64,000 bases of DNA. It comes from Arthrobacter sp. S41. Its GTDB lineage: Bacteria; Actinomycetota; Actinomycetes; Actinomycetales; Micrococcaceae. A program made the translations under genes and the position numbers. Location of the stretch: contig NZ_SIHY01000001.1 of the NCBI RefSeq assembly GCF_004320535.1, positions 2,046,001-2,110,000 of the forward strand, read 5' to 3'. The notes below the pieces were generated by a model. The model was not told where the DNA came from and ran no database searches. It saw only the letters and a program-made list of their open reading frames with translations. Positions 8,725 to 17,557 of this stretch are shown piece by piece (within the stretch, counting starts at the first letter, position 1; each line of letters starts with the position of its first letter).

Positions 8725-10686
8725 GTGAACAAAACAAATGCGCAGATCCAAGGGTCGAATCAGGCACCAGCAGCCAAGGTGCCATCTCGATTGCGCCTGT
8801 GGCTGACCGACAGTTCAGTCGGCCAGGAAGACACCAGCAACGAGGACAAGCATGGTGCCAAATGGTGGCAGGTAATGTGCCTTTCAGGTCTGGATTACTT
8901 CTCTACGCTCGGCTACCAGCCAGCTATTGCCGCGCTTGCTGCCGGCGCACTCGCACCCTTTGCAACATTGATACTTGTTGCCGTCACCTTGGGCGCCGCT
9001 CTGCCGGTATACCGCCGCGTTGCCCAAGAGTCCCCCCACGGCCAAGGTTCCATTGCCATGCTCGAAAGGCTCATGCCACATTGGAAGGGCAAAGTATTTG
9101 TCCTCATCCTCTTAGGATTCGCAGCCACCGACTTTATGATCACCGCGACCCTGTCGGCCGCGGACGCTTCAGCACACCTCATTGAGAACCCGTTCACCCC
9201 AGACTGGTTCACCGGCAAGGAAGTGCCGATCACCCTAGTTCTACTGATCTTGCTCGGTGCGCTGTTCTTGCGTGGCTTCTCCGAGGTCATCTGGATTGCC
9301 GTAACTCTCGTGTTCTCATTCTTGGCACTGAACTTGGTCATCATCATCGTTTCGGCCGCCAACATCATTGGACACCCGGTCACGGTCAGCAACTGGGTGG
9401 ACTCACTGTTCACCGCGCACGGGGATCCGATCATGATGTTGCTGGTCTGCCTGCTGGTGTTCCCCAAGCTAGCTTTGGGCCTGTCCGGCTTTGAAACCGG
9501 CGTTGCTGTCATGCCCCAAATCTCCAAGGCTCCAGGTGATACCGAAGCGAACCCTGCTGGACGCATCAAGGGCGCAAAAAAGCTCTTGACCAAAGCAGCG
9601 CTGATCATGAGCGGCTTCTTGGTCCTGTCATCTATCGTGACCACCATCTTGATCCCAGCTCGAGAATTCCAAGCCGGCGGTGAGGCCAATGGCCGTGCAC
9701 TATCGTGGCTAGCTCACCACCTGATGGGTGACGCATTTGGAACGGTCTATGACATTTCCACGATTCTCATTTTGTGGTTTGCTGGCGCTTCAGCGTTGGC
9801 TGGCATGCTGAACCTTATTCCGCGTTACCTGCCTCGTTTTGGCATGGCTCCGGCTTGGGCCAGCGCAGTGCGCCCCCTGGTTCTTGTTGTCATCCTGGTA
9901 GCCATTGGCATCACCGTTCATTTTGATGCAAGTGTTGATGCGCAGGGAGCCGCCTATGCCACCGGTGTTCTGGTGCTCATGAGTTCCGCGGCCATTGCGG
10001 TAACCATCTCGGCACGACGGCACGGTGAAAGAGGCAAAACAATTCTCTTTGGAACTGCCAGCCTGGTCTTCGTCTACACCACGATTGCCAACTGTGTTGA
10101 GCGCCCGGATGGCTTGAAGATTGCTGCCTTCTTCATTGCAGGAGTGCTCGTGGTCTCGATACTTTCTAGGTTCCGCCGCTCCACTGAACTTCGCGCCACC
10201 TCGGTCATGTTTGATGACTGCGCAGTGGACATCATCCAGAAAGCCAGCAGCGCTGGGTTGCTCCGACTGATCGCCCACGAGCCGGTGAAGATTTCCAAGC
10301 GGCGCTACCTGCACAAGCATCAGCACGCTATCCTTGCCAGCCATATCCCGCAGCGTGCACAGGTGGTGTTCCTGGAAATCAAGGTCAGTGACTACTCGGA
10401 CTTCGCCCAAGATATTGAAGTTCGCGGTATCACCCGTCATGGTCAATGGATTCTTGAAGCGACAGCCCCATCGGTTTCTACCTCGATTGCGGCCATCTCC
10501 ATGGCTATTCGAGATCAGTACAAAGTAATGCCACACATCTACTTCCGCTGGACCGAAGGCAATCCACTGCTCAACCTGGCCAAGTTCATCTTCCTTGGAC
10601 AAGGTGAGATTGCCCCCTTGACCCGCGAAGTCTTGCGCGAAGCAGAGCCTAATCTGCAGCGCCGGCCCTGGGTGCACGTGGGCTAG
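8725..10686 (+). CDS. KimA-type high-affinity potassium importer (APC superfamily)
   Basis: A 653-residue transporter starting at GTG. The signature GLDYFSTLGYQPAIAALAAG after a 50-residue cytoplasmic leader is characteristic of the KUP-related KimA (YdaO) family of K+/H+ symporters. About 12 membrane segments follow to residue 475, then a 170-residue cytoplasmic C-terminal domain, which in KimA is the c-di-AMP-sensing part. Older annotation would call this an amino-acid permease. Its position opposite ktrB and the KdpDE-like pair supports potassium as the substrate. The ribosome-binding site is weak (TTGAGG about 15 nt upstream). Confidence 0.85.
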   Translation: MNKTNAQIQGSNQAPAAKVPSRLRLWLTDSSVGQEDTSNEDKHGAKWWQVMCLSGLDYFSTLGYQPAIAALAAGALAPFATLILVAVTLGAALPVYRRVAQESPHGQGSIAMLERLMPHWKGKVFVLILLGFAATDFMITATLSAADASAHLIENPFTPDWFTGKEVPITLVLLILLGALFLRGFSEVIWIAVTLVFSFLALNLVIIIVSAANIIGHPVTVSNWVDSLFTAHGDPIMMLLVCLLVFPKLALGLSGFETGVAVMPQISKAPGDTEANPAGRIKGAKKLLTKAALIMSGFLVLSSIVTTILIPAREFQAGGEANGRALSWLAHHLMGDAFGTVYDISTILILWFAGASALAGMLNLIPRYLPRFGMAPAWASAVRPLVLVVILVAIGITVHFDASVDAQGAAYATGVLVLMSSAAIAVTISARRHGERGKTILFGTASLVFVYTTIANCVERPDGLKIAAFFIAGVLVVSILSRFRRSTELRATSVMFDDCAVDIIQKASSAGLLRLIAHEPVKISKRRYLHKHQHAILASHIPQRAQVVFLEIKVSDYSDFAQDIEVRGITRHGQWILEATAPSVSTSIAAISMAIRDQYKVMPHIYFRWTEGNPLLNLAKFIFLGQGEIAPLTREVLREAEPNLQRRPWVHVG

Positions 10687-10715
10687 TCCAAATCATCCGC
10701 TTCTGCGCGTCATGC

Positions 10716-10757
10716 ACCAGGTCGGTACCAGCCATCAATGGCCGGCGCCGACCTGGT
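10716..10757. terminator. Candidate bidirectional terminator between convergent genes
   Basis: ACCAGGTCGG (10716-10725) and CCGACCTGGT (10748-10757) form a 10-bp perfect inverted repeat spanning the junction of the convergent kimA-type and Y4yA-family genes. The right arm lies inside the last codons of the latter. There is no clear T run, so the terminator function is tentative. Confidence 0.4.
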
Positions 10758-12150
10758 CAATATCGTCAAGGCACGCGTTGGCACCATCCAATACAACATT
10801 CTTGGCCAGCGGCAATTGATGCGAAGCACTTTCGATAATGTGCATCAAGTATCCCCCGGTATTGGGGAAAGCCACCACATCGCCTTTCGCTACCCCTTGC
10901 GGGAATTCGAAGCGACGGCGCAGGATTAGTTCTTCCTCGATGCAGTACGCACCTACGAGGAAGCCACTGTATGGGGAACGATCGTGCGCATGCCTTCCCG
11001 AAGCTTTGATGAGAATCGGGTCGACCAAGAAGTCCGCGGCAGTAGAACGGCACTGCGTGCGATTCATATGAAGTCCCACCAGGCTCACCCCGTCGTTGCG
11101 TTCCTTGGTAAACGCCACCTCGGACAGGGTCAGTCCACACCCATCAAGTAGCGAACGTCCCGGTTCGCAACGCAGCTGGATCCCCCGGGCATTGAGCATC
11201 TGGCCTACAGTCTGGGACCCATCAGCACCCCGAGCGATGAGAATCTTCTCCAGCCATGGGCCGCGAATCAGGTCTTGGTGATACGGATACAAAGCGGTGC
11301 TGGCCTGTGGCCCAGTGGCGCCCAGCCGGTCAGATTTCCAAGTTAATGTTTCATCACCCTCAGGTACTTCGGCGAGCGCTACCCAGAACCCAGACCACTG
11401 CTGCGAATCATCAAGATAAGACATGGGAATACCGCCACCCATATCTACAAATTTCACCTTATGACCCAGCTGTGCCAGGGCGTCTGCAAATTCCAAGGAC
11501 TCTTGCAAGACTAGTGCCCGCTGTTCGCCGCTGTAGCCGTTAAGGTGGAAGTGCACGCCAACAATGCTGAAAACTTCGGGACTATGTATCTGGGCAAAGA
11601 AGTCCAGCCATTGCTGCGCGCTCAGCCCAAACCTGGTGGGCGCAATCGCCGGGTTGCTTGAGGCCAGGCGCAAAGCCACCGGCACCGGCGTTCCGTCACT
11701 CGTGGTCAATTCCAAGAGATCCATGACTTCATCGGTGTTGTCCAGGCTCAGCACGACGTTATTTTCTACCGCCAATTTCAGCAACGCTCTAGATTTCACC
11801 GCGGCGGTGACAATCAGCGACTCTGGGCTGACACCTCGCCGCAAGCATTGATCCAGCTCATTGAAGCTCGCCACATCTACACCGCATCCCTCGGCCACGG
11901 CTTTGTCGATGGCACCCAGGGTCTTGTTGGCCTTGCGTGCCAAATAGATTTGGAAATCAATGTCATGCACTGCCGCGGCATCCCGTAATTCAGCGACGTT
12001 CCGGGCCATGGATGAGTAATCATGAACGTTCAGTGGTGACCCGTAATCGGACAGCAATTCTTTGCATAGCTCCGGATCCTGAACCAGGCTCTTCATCCAT
12101 GGTTCTAGTCGGGCAGTCATGGGCAAGGTTCCGTGCATCAGCGGTGGCAT
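10735..12150 (-). CDS. Y4yA-family PLP-dependent decarboxylase-like enzyme
   Basis: Fold-type III PLP enzyme related to diaminopimelate and ornithine decarboxylases, 471 residues. The PLP-binding lysine is Lys73 in YLARKANKT. The barrel strand GVHFHLNGYS and the phosphate-binding CEPGRSLLDGCG loop follow, with GAYCIEEELILRRR in the C-terminal sheet domain. It resembles the Y4yA subgroup, whose reaction is not established; SbnH of staphyloferrin B biosynthesis is a more distant functional analogue. Its start overlaps the stop of the preceding FAD/NAD(P) gene by 1 bp. The substrate is unknown; an amino-acid-like product of the SbnA-like partner is a reasonable guess. Confidence 0.8.
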   Translation of the reverse strand: MPPLMHGTLPMTARLEPWMKSLVQDPELCKELLSDYGSPLNVHDYSSMARNVAELRDAAAVHDIDFQIYLARKANKTLGAIDKAVAEGCGVDVASFNELDQCLRRGVSPESLIVTAAVKSRALLKLAVENNVVLSLDNTDEVMDLLELTTSDGTPVPVALRLASSNPAIAPTRFGLSAQQWLDFFAQIHSPEVFSIVGVHFHLNGYSGEQRALVLQESLEFADALAQLGHKVKFVDMGGGIPMSYLDDSQQWSGFWVALAEVPEGDETLTWKSDRLGATGPQASTALYPYHQDLIRGPWLEKILIARGADGSQTVGQMLNARGIQLRCEPGRSLLDGCGLTLSEVAFTKERNDGVSLVGLHMNRTQCRSTAADFLVDPILIKASGRHAHDRSPYSGFLVGAYCIEEELILRRRFEFPQGVAKGDVVAFPNTGGYLMHIIESASHQLPLAKNVVLDGANACLDDIDQVGAGH

Positions 12151-13745
12151 CAGTTGGCTACTTTCTGGCTTCGAGCGTTCACTTGCGCCATGATGCGCCG
12201 GGCCCAGCCCCGGTACTCCAGGTGCAAGGTTCGATTCAAGGTGTCATGGCCCAAGGTGGGGTCTTCGGTGGGGCGTCCTAGAGCACTCAAGGTTTCGTTG
12301 CGTGAACCTTCGGCATTGATACAGGTCCCGTCGGCATCTGTGAGCAGCCCGCGCTCGCCGGTCCTGATCTTGACCTCGCCGGCAGAGAGTAACGAGCTGA
12401 TCAATTCGTTGGCGGGTTCTCCGTCAGGGAAGGCAGCTGCGAGCACACCGGGAGGTGCGGTCACGGCATCGATGGTTAGGACGCCGCCGGTATGTTCCGT
12501 GCCGGATGTTTGGTGCTGGAGCATTCCGGCGTCGTACAGGGCCAGCAGTTTCTGCGCCGTCGGTTCTGGCGGTCCGAAAGCCATGCGTTCAAGATTAGTG
12601 GCTGCCGCGTTGAACTTCTTCCGGTCCGCCGGGGCCCACTGGTATCTAGCCAGTGCGGTCACTAGTTCTGAATACAGGCCAGACCAAACGATGGCCCACA
12701 CCCATTCATGGGTTTGCGGCTTCAGCCCACGGTGCGCATCAAGGGTATATCTCATTTGTTCAAAGGGACTGGCCAGAGTGGAGAACTGCTCTGATCTCCC
12801 GTTATCCACCGTTTGTTTTAGGGATTCTTCGTTCGCCGGAACTCCGGCGCTACCGGCGATGTCCATGGCGCAAGCTAAAAGGATCCGCCACATCTGCTCG
12901 GTGTGGTGTTCGCTAGTGTTGCTCCACTGGCGCAGTTGTAACCGGTAGTTATGAAGAATGTCCTGCGCTTGGGTCGGAAGGCCCATGGGTTTGGGTGTCA
13001 TCGGGATACAGTGACGCGAGAGCATGGTCATGAGCCGTGGTTCTTTTCCGCTGGGCACATATCTCAAGCGGCCCGGTGTCCCGTCCTCCGAAGGTGCCCA
13101 TTGCCCGCCACGTCCCTCGGTCAACGTCATGACCACGTCATAAGCGGTCAGTGCTGCACCGCGGATCCGCACCGTGCTTCGGTCGGGCACCTTATGCTGA
13201 GCATCGGCCGAGCGCTCTACCGTTAGTTCAGCCGCAGTTATGGTCGTTGCCGACTTCTGCTCGTGTTGGTAGCCAGCGAGTCCATGCCCAGTGGCGATGA
13301 CTACCTCGTCATAGAGGTCGTACCAGGAGTCGCTGGTCACCAACCACTGTCCTGCTTGGCGTTCCACTTTGTGCACTGCTGACGCCCGATGTGTGACCGG
13401 CAGTTTCCCGTGCTGTACCAATCGTTGAAATTGCTCGCTGAGGTACTCCCCGACAAGAGCCCTCGGCGGAAAGACCTCATCGGTAGTTCCCTGCAATGCG
13501 TTATTTCTGAATTCGTTGAACGTCTGATCGCACAGACTGGATGACGCGTCGATAATGCGCGAGTTGACGTTCAATCTCAGTTCGTTGGGCTGCGTGGTAT
13601 TCCATACCCGTCCGGCTCCCGGCGGGTATGGGTCATAAACATCAACCTGAACTGTTTGGGCTTCGTTGTCGCTGAGCACATCGTTCAGTTCCAGCAAAGC
13701 AAACAAACATTTTGGTCCGCCTCCGATCATCGCTATGCGGATCAT
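12150..13745 (-). CDS. FAD/NAD(P)-binding protein of an amino-acid biosynthetic gene set
   Basis: A 531-residue protein with an N-terminal dinucleotide-binding loop MIRIAMIGGGPKCLFALLEL, a Glu/Asp-ended strand (VDVYDPYPPGAGRVW) and a second motif VVIATGH near residue 150. This pattern fits the FAD/NAD(P)-binding domain family seen beside siderophore-like and opine-like genes. The C-terminal half is not assignable by eye. The gene overlaps the SbnA-like gene by 4 bp and the Y4yA gene by 1 bp, so the three are almost certainly co-translated. A role as oxidoreductase or monooxygenase on the shared intermediate is inference. Confidence 0.75.
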   Translation of the reverse strand: MIRIAMIGGGPKCLFALLELNDVLSDNEAQTVQVDVYDPYPPGAGRVWNTTQPNELRLNVNSRIIDASSSLCDQTFNEFRNNALQGTTDEVFPPRALVGEYLSEQFQRLVQHGKLPVTHRASAVHKVERQAGQWLVTSDSWYDLYDEVVIATGHGLAGYQHEQKSATTITAAELTVERSADAQHKVPDRSTVRIRGAALTAYDVVMTLTEGRGGQWAPSEDGTPGRLRYVPSGKEPRLMTMLSRHCIPMTPKPMGLPTQAQDILHNYRLQLRQWSNTSEHHTEQMWRILLACAMDIAGSAGVPANEESLKQTVDNGRSEQFSTLASPFEQMRYTLDAHRGLKPQTHEWVWAIVWSGLYSELVTALARYQWAPADRKKFNAAATNLERMAFGPPEPTAQKLLALYDAGMLQHQTSGTEHTGGVLTIDAVTAPPGVLAAAFPDGEPANELISSLLSAGEVKIRTGERGLLTDADGTCINAEGSRNETLSALGRPTEDPTLGHDTLNRTLHLEYRGWARRIMAQVNARSQKVAN

Positions 13746-14740
13746 CGTTCAGCATCAACTTCTAACTCAGCTAAATTTGCAGACTGAGGCGACTCACCGA
13801 GAGTTTTTTGCACCCATTCGTCGTTGTAGACCGTGTGGAGATAGGGAACCCCCGAATCGTGCACGAGGAAAGCAACCCGTGATCCTTGGGGAATTTCTGG
13901 GAGCATTTTCCCCATGGCAGCGACGATTGCTCCGGTAGATGCTCCAGCAAGGATGCCTTCCCGCTTGGCCAGTAGTCGGCAGCCACGAACCATTTCGATC
14001 TCAGGTATACGTAAAACTTCGTCGGGCTGTACTTCTAGGGACAGCTCAGGGACGATTCCTGCACCCAGACCAGGCAGGCGCCGTTCGGCCGATTGGCCGC
14101 CAAAGAGCACCGAGCCCAGCGCATCCACCGCAATCAGTTTTGTTTTGAGCTGATGTTCTCGCACGTACTTTTGGCATCCGAGAATCGTGCCAGTGGTGCT
14201 GGTGGCGACAAAGAGCATATCTAGATCCCCACCCATCGCCTCCATGATTTCTGGCATGGTCGTGGAGTAATGAGCCTCGGGGTTGCGCGCAGACCCGTAC
14301 TGGTTGGTGGTCACCGCACCAGGGTTTTCTGCCAACAGGGTAGCGACCCGTTTCCGGCGTGCGGCAAGTCTGTTGCCATCGGGTGGATCCACCACTAGGT
14401 CCACGGTTGCTCCATAGGCACGCATGATGTCTAGGGCTGATTTGTTGGCGTTTTCATCAACAACGGCAACAAATCTGATGTCTCGCACGATGCATTGCCG
14501 GGCCAGGGAAATCCCCAAGTTACCTGAAGTTGATTCCACCACCATTCCGCCAGGCTTCAGTTCACCTGTCTCTAGGAATGATGTGATCAGGGATTCCGCG
14601 GTGCGTTCCTTGGTGCTGCCAGAAAGTTGTAATGAGTCCAGTTTGGCGAATATTTCAATTTCGTTGGCATCGAAGAGACGCTCAAGTTTCACAATGGGTG
14701 AATTGAAGGGTGTTAAAGCACCGGTAACTTCCATAGTCAC
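13742..14740 (-). CDS. SbnA-like PLP-dependent synthase (cysteine synthase fold)
   Basis: Fold-type II PLP enzyme of 332 residues. The PLP lysine lies in LSGSTKERTAESLI, the substrate loop in ESTSGNLGISLA and the phosphate-binding glycines in STTGTILG; GILAGASTGA near residue 275 is also typical. The closest functional model I recognise is SbnA, which makes N-(2-amino-2-carboxyethyl)-glutamate, precursor of 2,3-diaminopropionate, from O-phosphoserine and glutamate. There is no SbnB-type dehydrogenase beside it; the FAD/NAD(P) protein occupies that place. Start is GTG at 14740 or ATG at 14734. A housekeeping cysteine synthase is less likely given the context. Confidence 0.78.
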   Translation of the reverse strand: MTMEVTGALTPFNSPIVKLERLFDANEIEIFAKLDSLQLSGSTKERTAESLITSFLETGELKPGGMVVESTSGNLGISLARQCIVRDIRFVAVVDENANKSALDIMRAYGATVDLVVDPPDGNRLAARRKRVATLLAENPGAVTTNQYGSARNPEAHYSTTMPEIMEAMGGDLDMLFVATSTTGTILGCQKYVREHQLKTKLIAVDALGSVLFGGQSAERRLPGLGAGIVPELSLEVQPDEVLRIPEIEMVRGCRLLAKREGILAGASTGAIVAAMGKMLPEIPQGSRVAFLVHDSGVPYLHTVYNDEWVQKTLGESPQSANLAELEVDAER

Positions 14741-14903
14741 TACTCACATTCTTACGGCGGAGAACACTGCTGGCGGTCATTTCGATGTCAGTAGCTATGA
14801 GCTTGACTCGTCCCGTTTTTAGCAAGTCTATGTGTAGAAGTGAAGTGGTGGCTACCGGTGCCAGAGATTCAGATATAAGCTCCAGACCTTGCTCTCTTGC
14901 CGG

Positions 14904-16286
14904 TCAGCTGGCGTTCTGAGATTCCTCACTTACTAGGTGCTCATGAGCTACAACTTGGCCTCGGTCTCGTTGTTTCCAGGACAGACCCAGATAGAGCAGG
15001 AAGCTGACGAAGAAGCACGGAAGGGTGGCGCCAATTGGGCTTGGGAAGAGGTAGGTCAGCAGGTAGGCGACAACCGCACCTGCCACCCATACGGCAACGG
15101 CAATCGGGTTCACCCCGTTGCGGTACCAGTAGGCTCCACCGGTGTGGCGCAGGATGTCACGCGTGTAGCGCGAACGCTTGAGCAGGTAGTAGTCCACAAT
15201 CATGATGGCGAAGACTGGAACGAAAAATGCACCGATGAGCGTCAAGAAATCAGTGAACTGATCCAGTAACGCTAGCCAGGTGGCTCCGAGGATGGAAACT
15301 GTACCGACCACCAAAGCTGTAGCCAAGAACGGCAGTTTACGTTCGGGACGAGAGTTGACCACCGAGGTGATCATTCCGTAGACCGCCATCGTATTGGTGG
15401 CCATCACCGATAAGAAAATGGCAATAGCCAGTGGGGCGCCAAAGGCTTCAACAAGGATTGTTGGATCAAACTCTGTTGCTTGGTCACCGGAAAGGATGAC
15501 GTACCCAATAGCGGTGGCGCCAAGGATCATTGCCAACACGGTGGAAAGCGTATAGCCAATGCCTGAACCGACAATGCTGGCGCGAGTATTGCGCGCCATG
15601 CGGTTGATATCGGCCGATAGCACAGTCCATGAAATCGCCGTGGCAATCACGATATCCAGAACGATAAACGGTGTGTACCCTAGCGAGGTATCAACTGGGA
15701 TCGCAGCAAACTCTGCAGGATTGTATTTGCCGAAGGCCATGGCAAAGACGTAGGCCATGATGGCCAAGATCAATACGGCAAGCCAGGGTTCAACTCTCGA
15801 GATTCCTTCGTGCCCAAACAGTGCCAGTATCACTACGAAGACTTGGCAAAGCACTGAGAATAGGACAGGATTGCTGAACCCGGTCGTGGAGGCAATTAGA
15901 TAGTTGACGGTGACGCCCGCCAGCATGGCTTGCACCCAGCTCCATCCCATCAGCACGATGACATTGGCCGCCACGGGTAACAAGCTGCCTCGCGTGCCAA
16001 AAGCTCCGCGGGTGATGGCCATGGTCGGCAGCCCGGTGCGGGTGCCAATGTTTCCGATCAACACCAAGATGACGGCACCGATCAACGTTCCGGCAACGAT
16101 CATCACCAGCGCCAGTGAGAAGTTCAGTCCGGGTACAAAGAAGGTTCCGGTCAGAAGTGTGGTTACCACGAGGTTTGCTGCTAGCCAGATCATGCCGATG
16201 CGGCCGGTGCCCAGCTGTCCGCGAATCGGGCCGGAGCTTTCGGCGCCGGCTTCTAGCTTCTGTTCAAATTTGCGGTAGAGATTCAT
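14904..16286 (-). CDS. NCS1-family cytosine/purine-type permease
   Basis: A 460-residue nucleobase:cation symporter-1 protein with about 12 membrane segments. Family traits are the N-terminal GTGRIGMIWLAANL segment entering TM1, GTRTGLPTMAITRGAFGTRG after TM2, and WSWVQAML in TM3. Substrates of this family include cytosine, purines, allantoin, hydantoins and thiamine precursors. It overlaps the upstream NTF2-like gene by 4 bp and is followed after 163 bp by the SbnA-like gene on the same strand, so it might import the substrate of that pathway, though it may simply be a neighbour. Confidence 0.88.
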   Translation of the reverse strand: MNLYRKFEQKLEAGAESSGPIRGQLGTGRIGMIWLAANLVVTTLLTGTFFVPGLNFSLALVMIVAGTLIGAVILVLIGNIGTRTGLPTMAITRGAFGTRGSLLPVAANVIVLMGWSWVQAMLAGVTVNYLIASTTGFSNPVLFSVLCQVFVVILALFGHEGISRVEPWLAVLILAIMAYVFAMAFGKYNPAEFAAIPVDTSLGYTPFIVLDIVIATAISWTVLSADINRMARNTRASIVGSGIGYTLSTVLAMILGATAIGYVILSGDQATEFDPTILVEAFGAPLAIAIFLSVMATNTMAVYGMITSVVNSRPERKLPFLATALVVGTVSILGATWLALLDQFTDFLTLIGAFFVPVFAIMIVDYYLLKRSRYTRDILRHTGGAYWYRNGVNPIAVAVWVAGAVVAYLLTYLFPSPIGATLPCFFVSFLLYLGLSWKQRDRGQVVAHEHLVSEESQNAS

Positions 16287-16732
16287 GCGTTCTCACCGGT
16301 GGCTTCAGCTGGTGCTGTCTCCGGCACCGTTGAAAGGTGCTCGTGGATGGCTATCAGTGAGCCGTCTGTTTCGTGGCGGAAAACGATAGTTTCACGTTCT
16401 ACATAGGAATCAGTGGTGTAGTTCTCTGGATCATTTCCAGTGCGGGTTTGTGTTGCCACGGTGTGGCTGAAGACTGCACCGCCAACGAAAACATGAACCA
16501 GTTGCTCAGTGGACTGGCATCCGGTGACCTGCCATCCATCACTGAGCCAGCTGTCCCAGAGTTTTTCGTAACTAGCGCGGTCATCTAAGCGGGATGCTTC
16601 GGGGTGAAAAATGAATGATGCTTCGGGCGCGAAGAGTGAGAAGTATTCTTCAGTGTTAGTCGTGCCAAATGCTTTCACGATTTTGGCGGCGGCGGCCAGA
16701 ACGTCTTGTTCGGTAGGTGCAACTGTGCTCAA
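16283..16732 (-). CDS. NTF2-like (SnoaL/DUF4440-type) protein
   Basis: A small single-domain protein of about 149 residues with the NTF2-like cone fold pattern: an N-terminal helix (VLAAAAKIVKAFGTTNTEEY), LFAPEASFIFHPE, and a C-terminal strand pair ending RHETDGSLIAIHEHLS. Such domains serve as small enzymes or ligand-binding pockets. I chose the TTG at 16732 because GGGAGA stands 5 nt upstream; an ATG at 16810 would add 26 residues unlike the family and overlap the divergent regulator region. Coupled to the NCS1 permease by a 4-bp overlap, suggesting a shared substrate pathway. Confidence 0.72.
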   Translation of the reverse strand: MSTVAPTEQDVLAAAAKIVKAFGTTNTEEYFSLFAPEASFIFHPEASRLDDRASYEKLWDSWLSDGWQVTGCQSTEQLVHVFVGGAVFSHTVATQTRTGNDPENYTTDSYVERETIVFRHETDGSLIAIHEHLSTVPETAPAEATGENA

Positions 16733-16920
16733 CGGTTCTCCCAAGGATGAGGTCCGGATTCGGACGCTTCGAGGTGGGCATATGGCGTGAGATGGATTAC
16801 CTATATGCATTTTTTGTTTACCCTAGGTGATCAGTTGGCACCGGTCAATGAATTCCGCTCTTATGACAAGCACCCTATGACCACGAAGTTACAGACATTT
16901 CGGACGTTAAATATAGACTA

Positions 16921-16947
16921 TGCACTTTCAGTGCAATATGATGCACT
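16921..16947. promoter_or_regulatory. Inverted-repeat operator upstream of the XRE-cupin gene
   Basis: TGCACT (16921-16926), spacer TTC, AGTGCA (16930-16935) is a perfect inverted repeat, and a third TGCACT follows at 16942-16947, ending 1 bp before the ATG of the regulator. This suggests an autoregulatory site that would also cover the promoter region of the divergent NTF2/NCS1 genes. Function is inferred from position. Confidence 0.55.
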
Positions 16948-16948
16948 A

Positions 16949-17557
16949 ATGGAGACCAGCGCGGAGCGGCTCGCTCAAACCATCGGCACGCGAGTAAAAA
17001 ACGAACGCAAAAAACACGAATGGACGCTGGATCAGCTCGCTGAGCATGCCGGGGTCAGCCGCCGCATGCTCATCAACGTTGAGCAAGGGACAGCCAACCC
17101 CAGCGTCAGCATTTTACTCAAACTTTCTGATGCGTTGGGACTAGGACTGCCCGCCCTGGTTGAACCGCCGGAAGCACGCCACTCTAATGTGACGCGCGCA
17201 GGCGAAGGTGCTGTCTTGTGGAACGGTGAGAATGGCGGCCGAGGAATTCTGGTGGCCGGCACCCAAGCCCCTGAAGTCGTTGAGCTATGGGACTGGAATT
17301 TAGCCCCCGGCGAGCGCCACGAGAGCGAAGCCCATGTTGCAGGAACCCGCGAACTTCTGCATCTGCTCAAAGGCTCTATCACCGTAGACGTTGATGGTGA
17401 AGCCCATGAGCTCAAAGCCGGTGATGCCATGTCCTTTGACGGGGACACCGCCCACTCTTACTCAAACATTCACAAGACCACCGCCATATTCAGCCTGTGC
17501 GTATTCGAACCAGGCGTGGGCCACACACATAAGACGGAGAACACCCATGACGAATAG
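16949..17557 (+). CDS. XRE-cupin transcriptional regulator
   Basis: A 202-residue regulator with an N-terminal XRE helix-turn-helix (about residues 12-66; LDQLAEHAGVSRRMLINVEQG) and a C-terminal cupin (about 105-195; PGERHESEAH and GDAMSFDGDTAHSY) for small-ligand sensing. The ATG at 16949 was chosen because upstream residues look like intergenic DNA and contain the operator repeat. The next gene starts inside the last codons (11-bp overlap), so regulator, B3/B4 protein and EamA transporter form one operon. XRE-cupin proteins of this arrangement often control amino-acid or drug export; the ligand is unknown. Confidence 0.87.
   Translation: METSAERLAQTIGTRVKNERKKHEWTLDQLAEHAGVSRRMLINVEQGTANPSVSILLKLSDALGLGLPALVEPPEARHSNVTRAGEGAVLWNGENGGRGILVAGTQAPEVVELWDWNLAPGERHESEAHVAGTRELLHLLKGSITVDVDGEAHELKAGDAMSFDGDTAHSYSNIHKTTAIFSLCVFEPGVGHTHKTENTHDE

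Noticed and set aside
9790-10677. 295-codon open frame on the minus strand
   Set aside because: It lies wholly inside the KimA-type gene in the opposite direction, has no ribosome-binding site and no recognisable product.
12133-12948. 271-codon open frame on the plus strand
   Set aside because: Antisense to the FAD/NAD(P)-binding gene, whose frame is well supported by motifs and gene overlaps.
10735-14740. Siderophore (staphyloferrin B-like) cluster
   Set aside because: SbnA-like and SbnH-like enzymes are suggestive, but no NIS synthetase, NRPS or siderophore transporter is present in the window.
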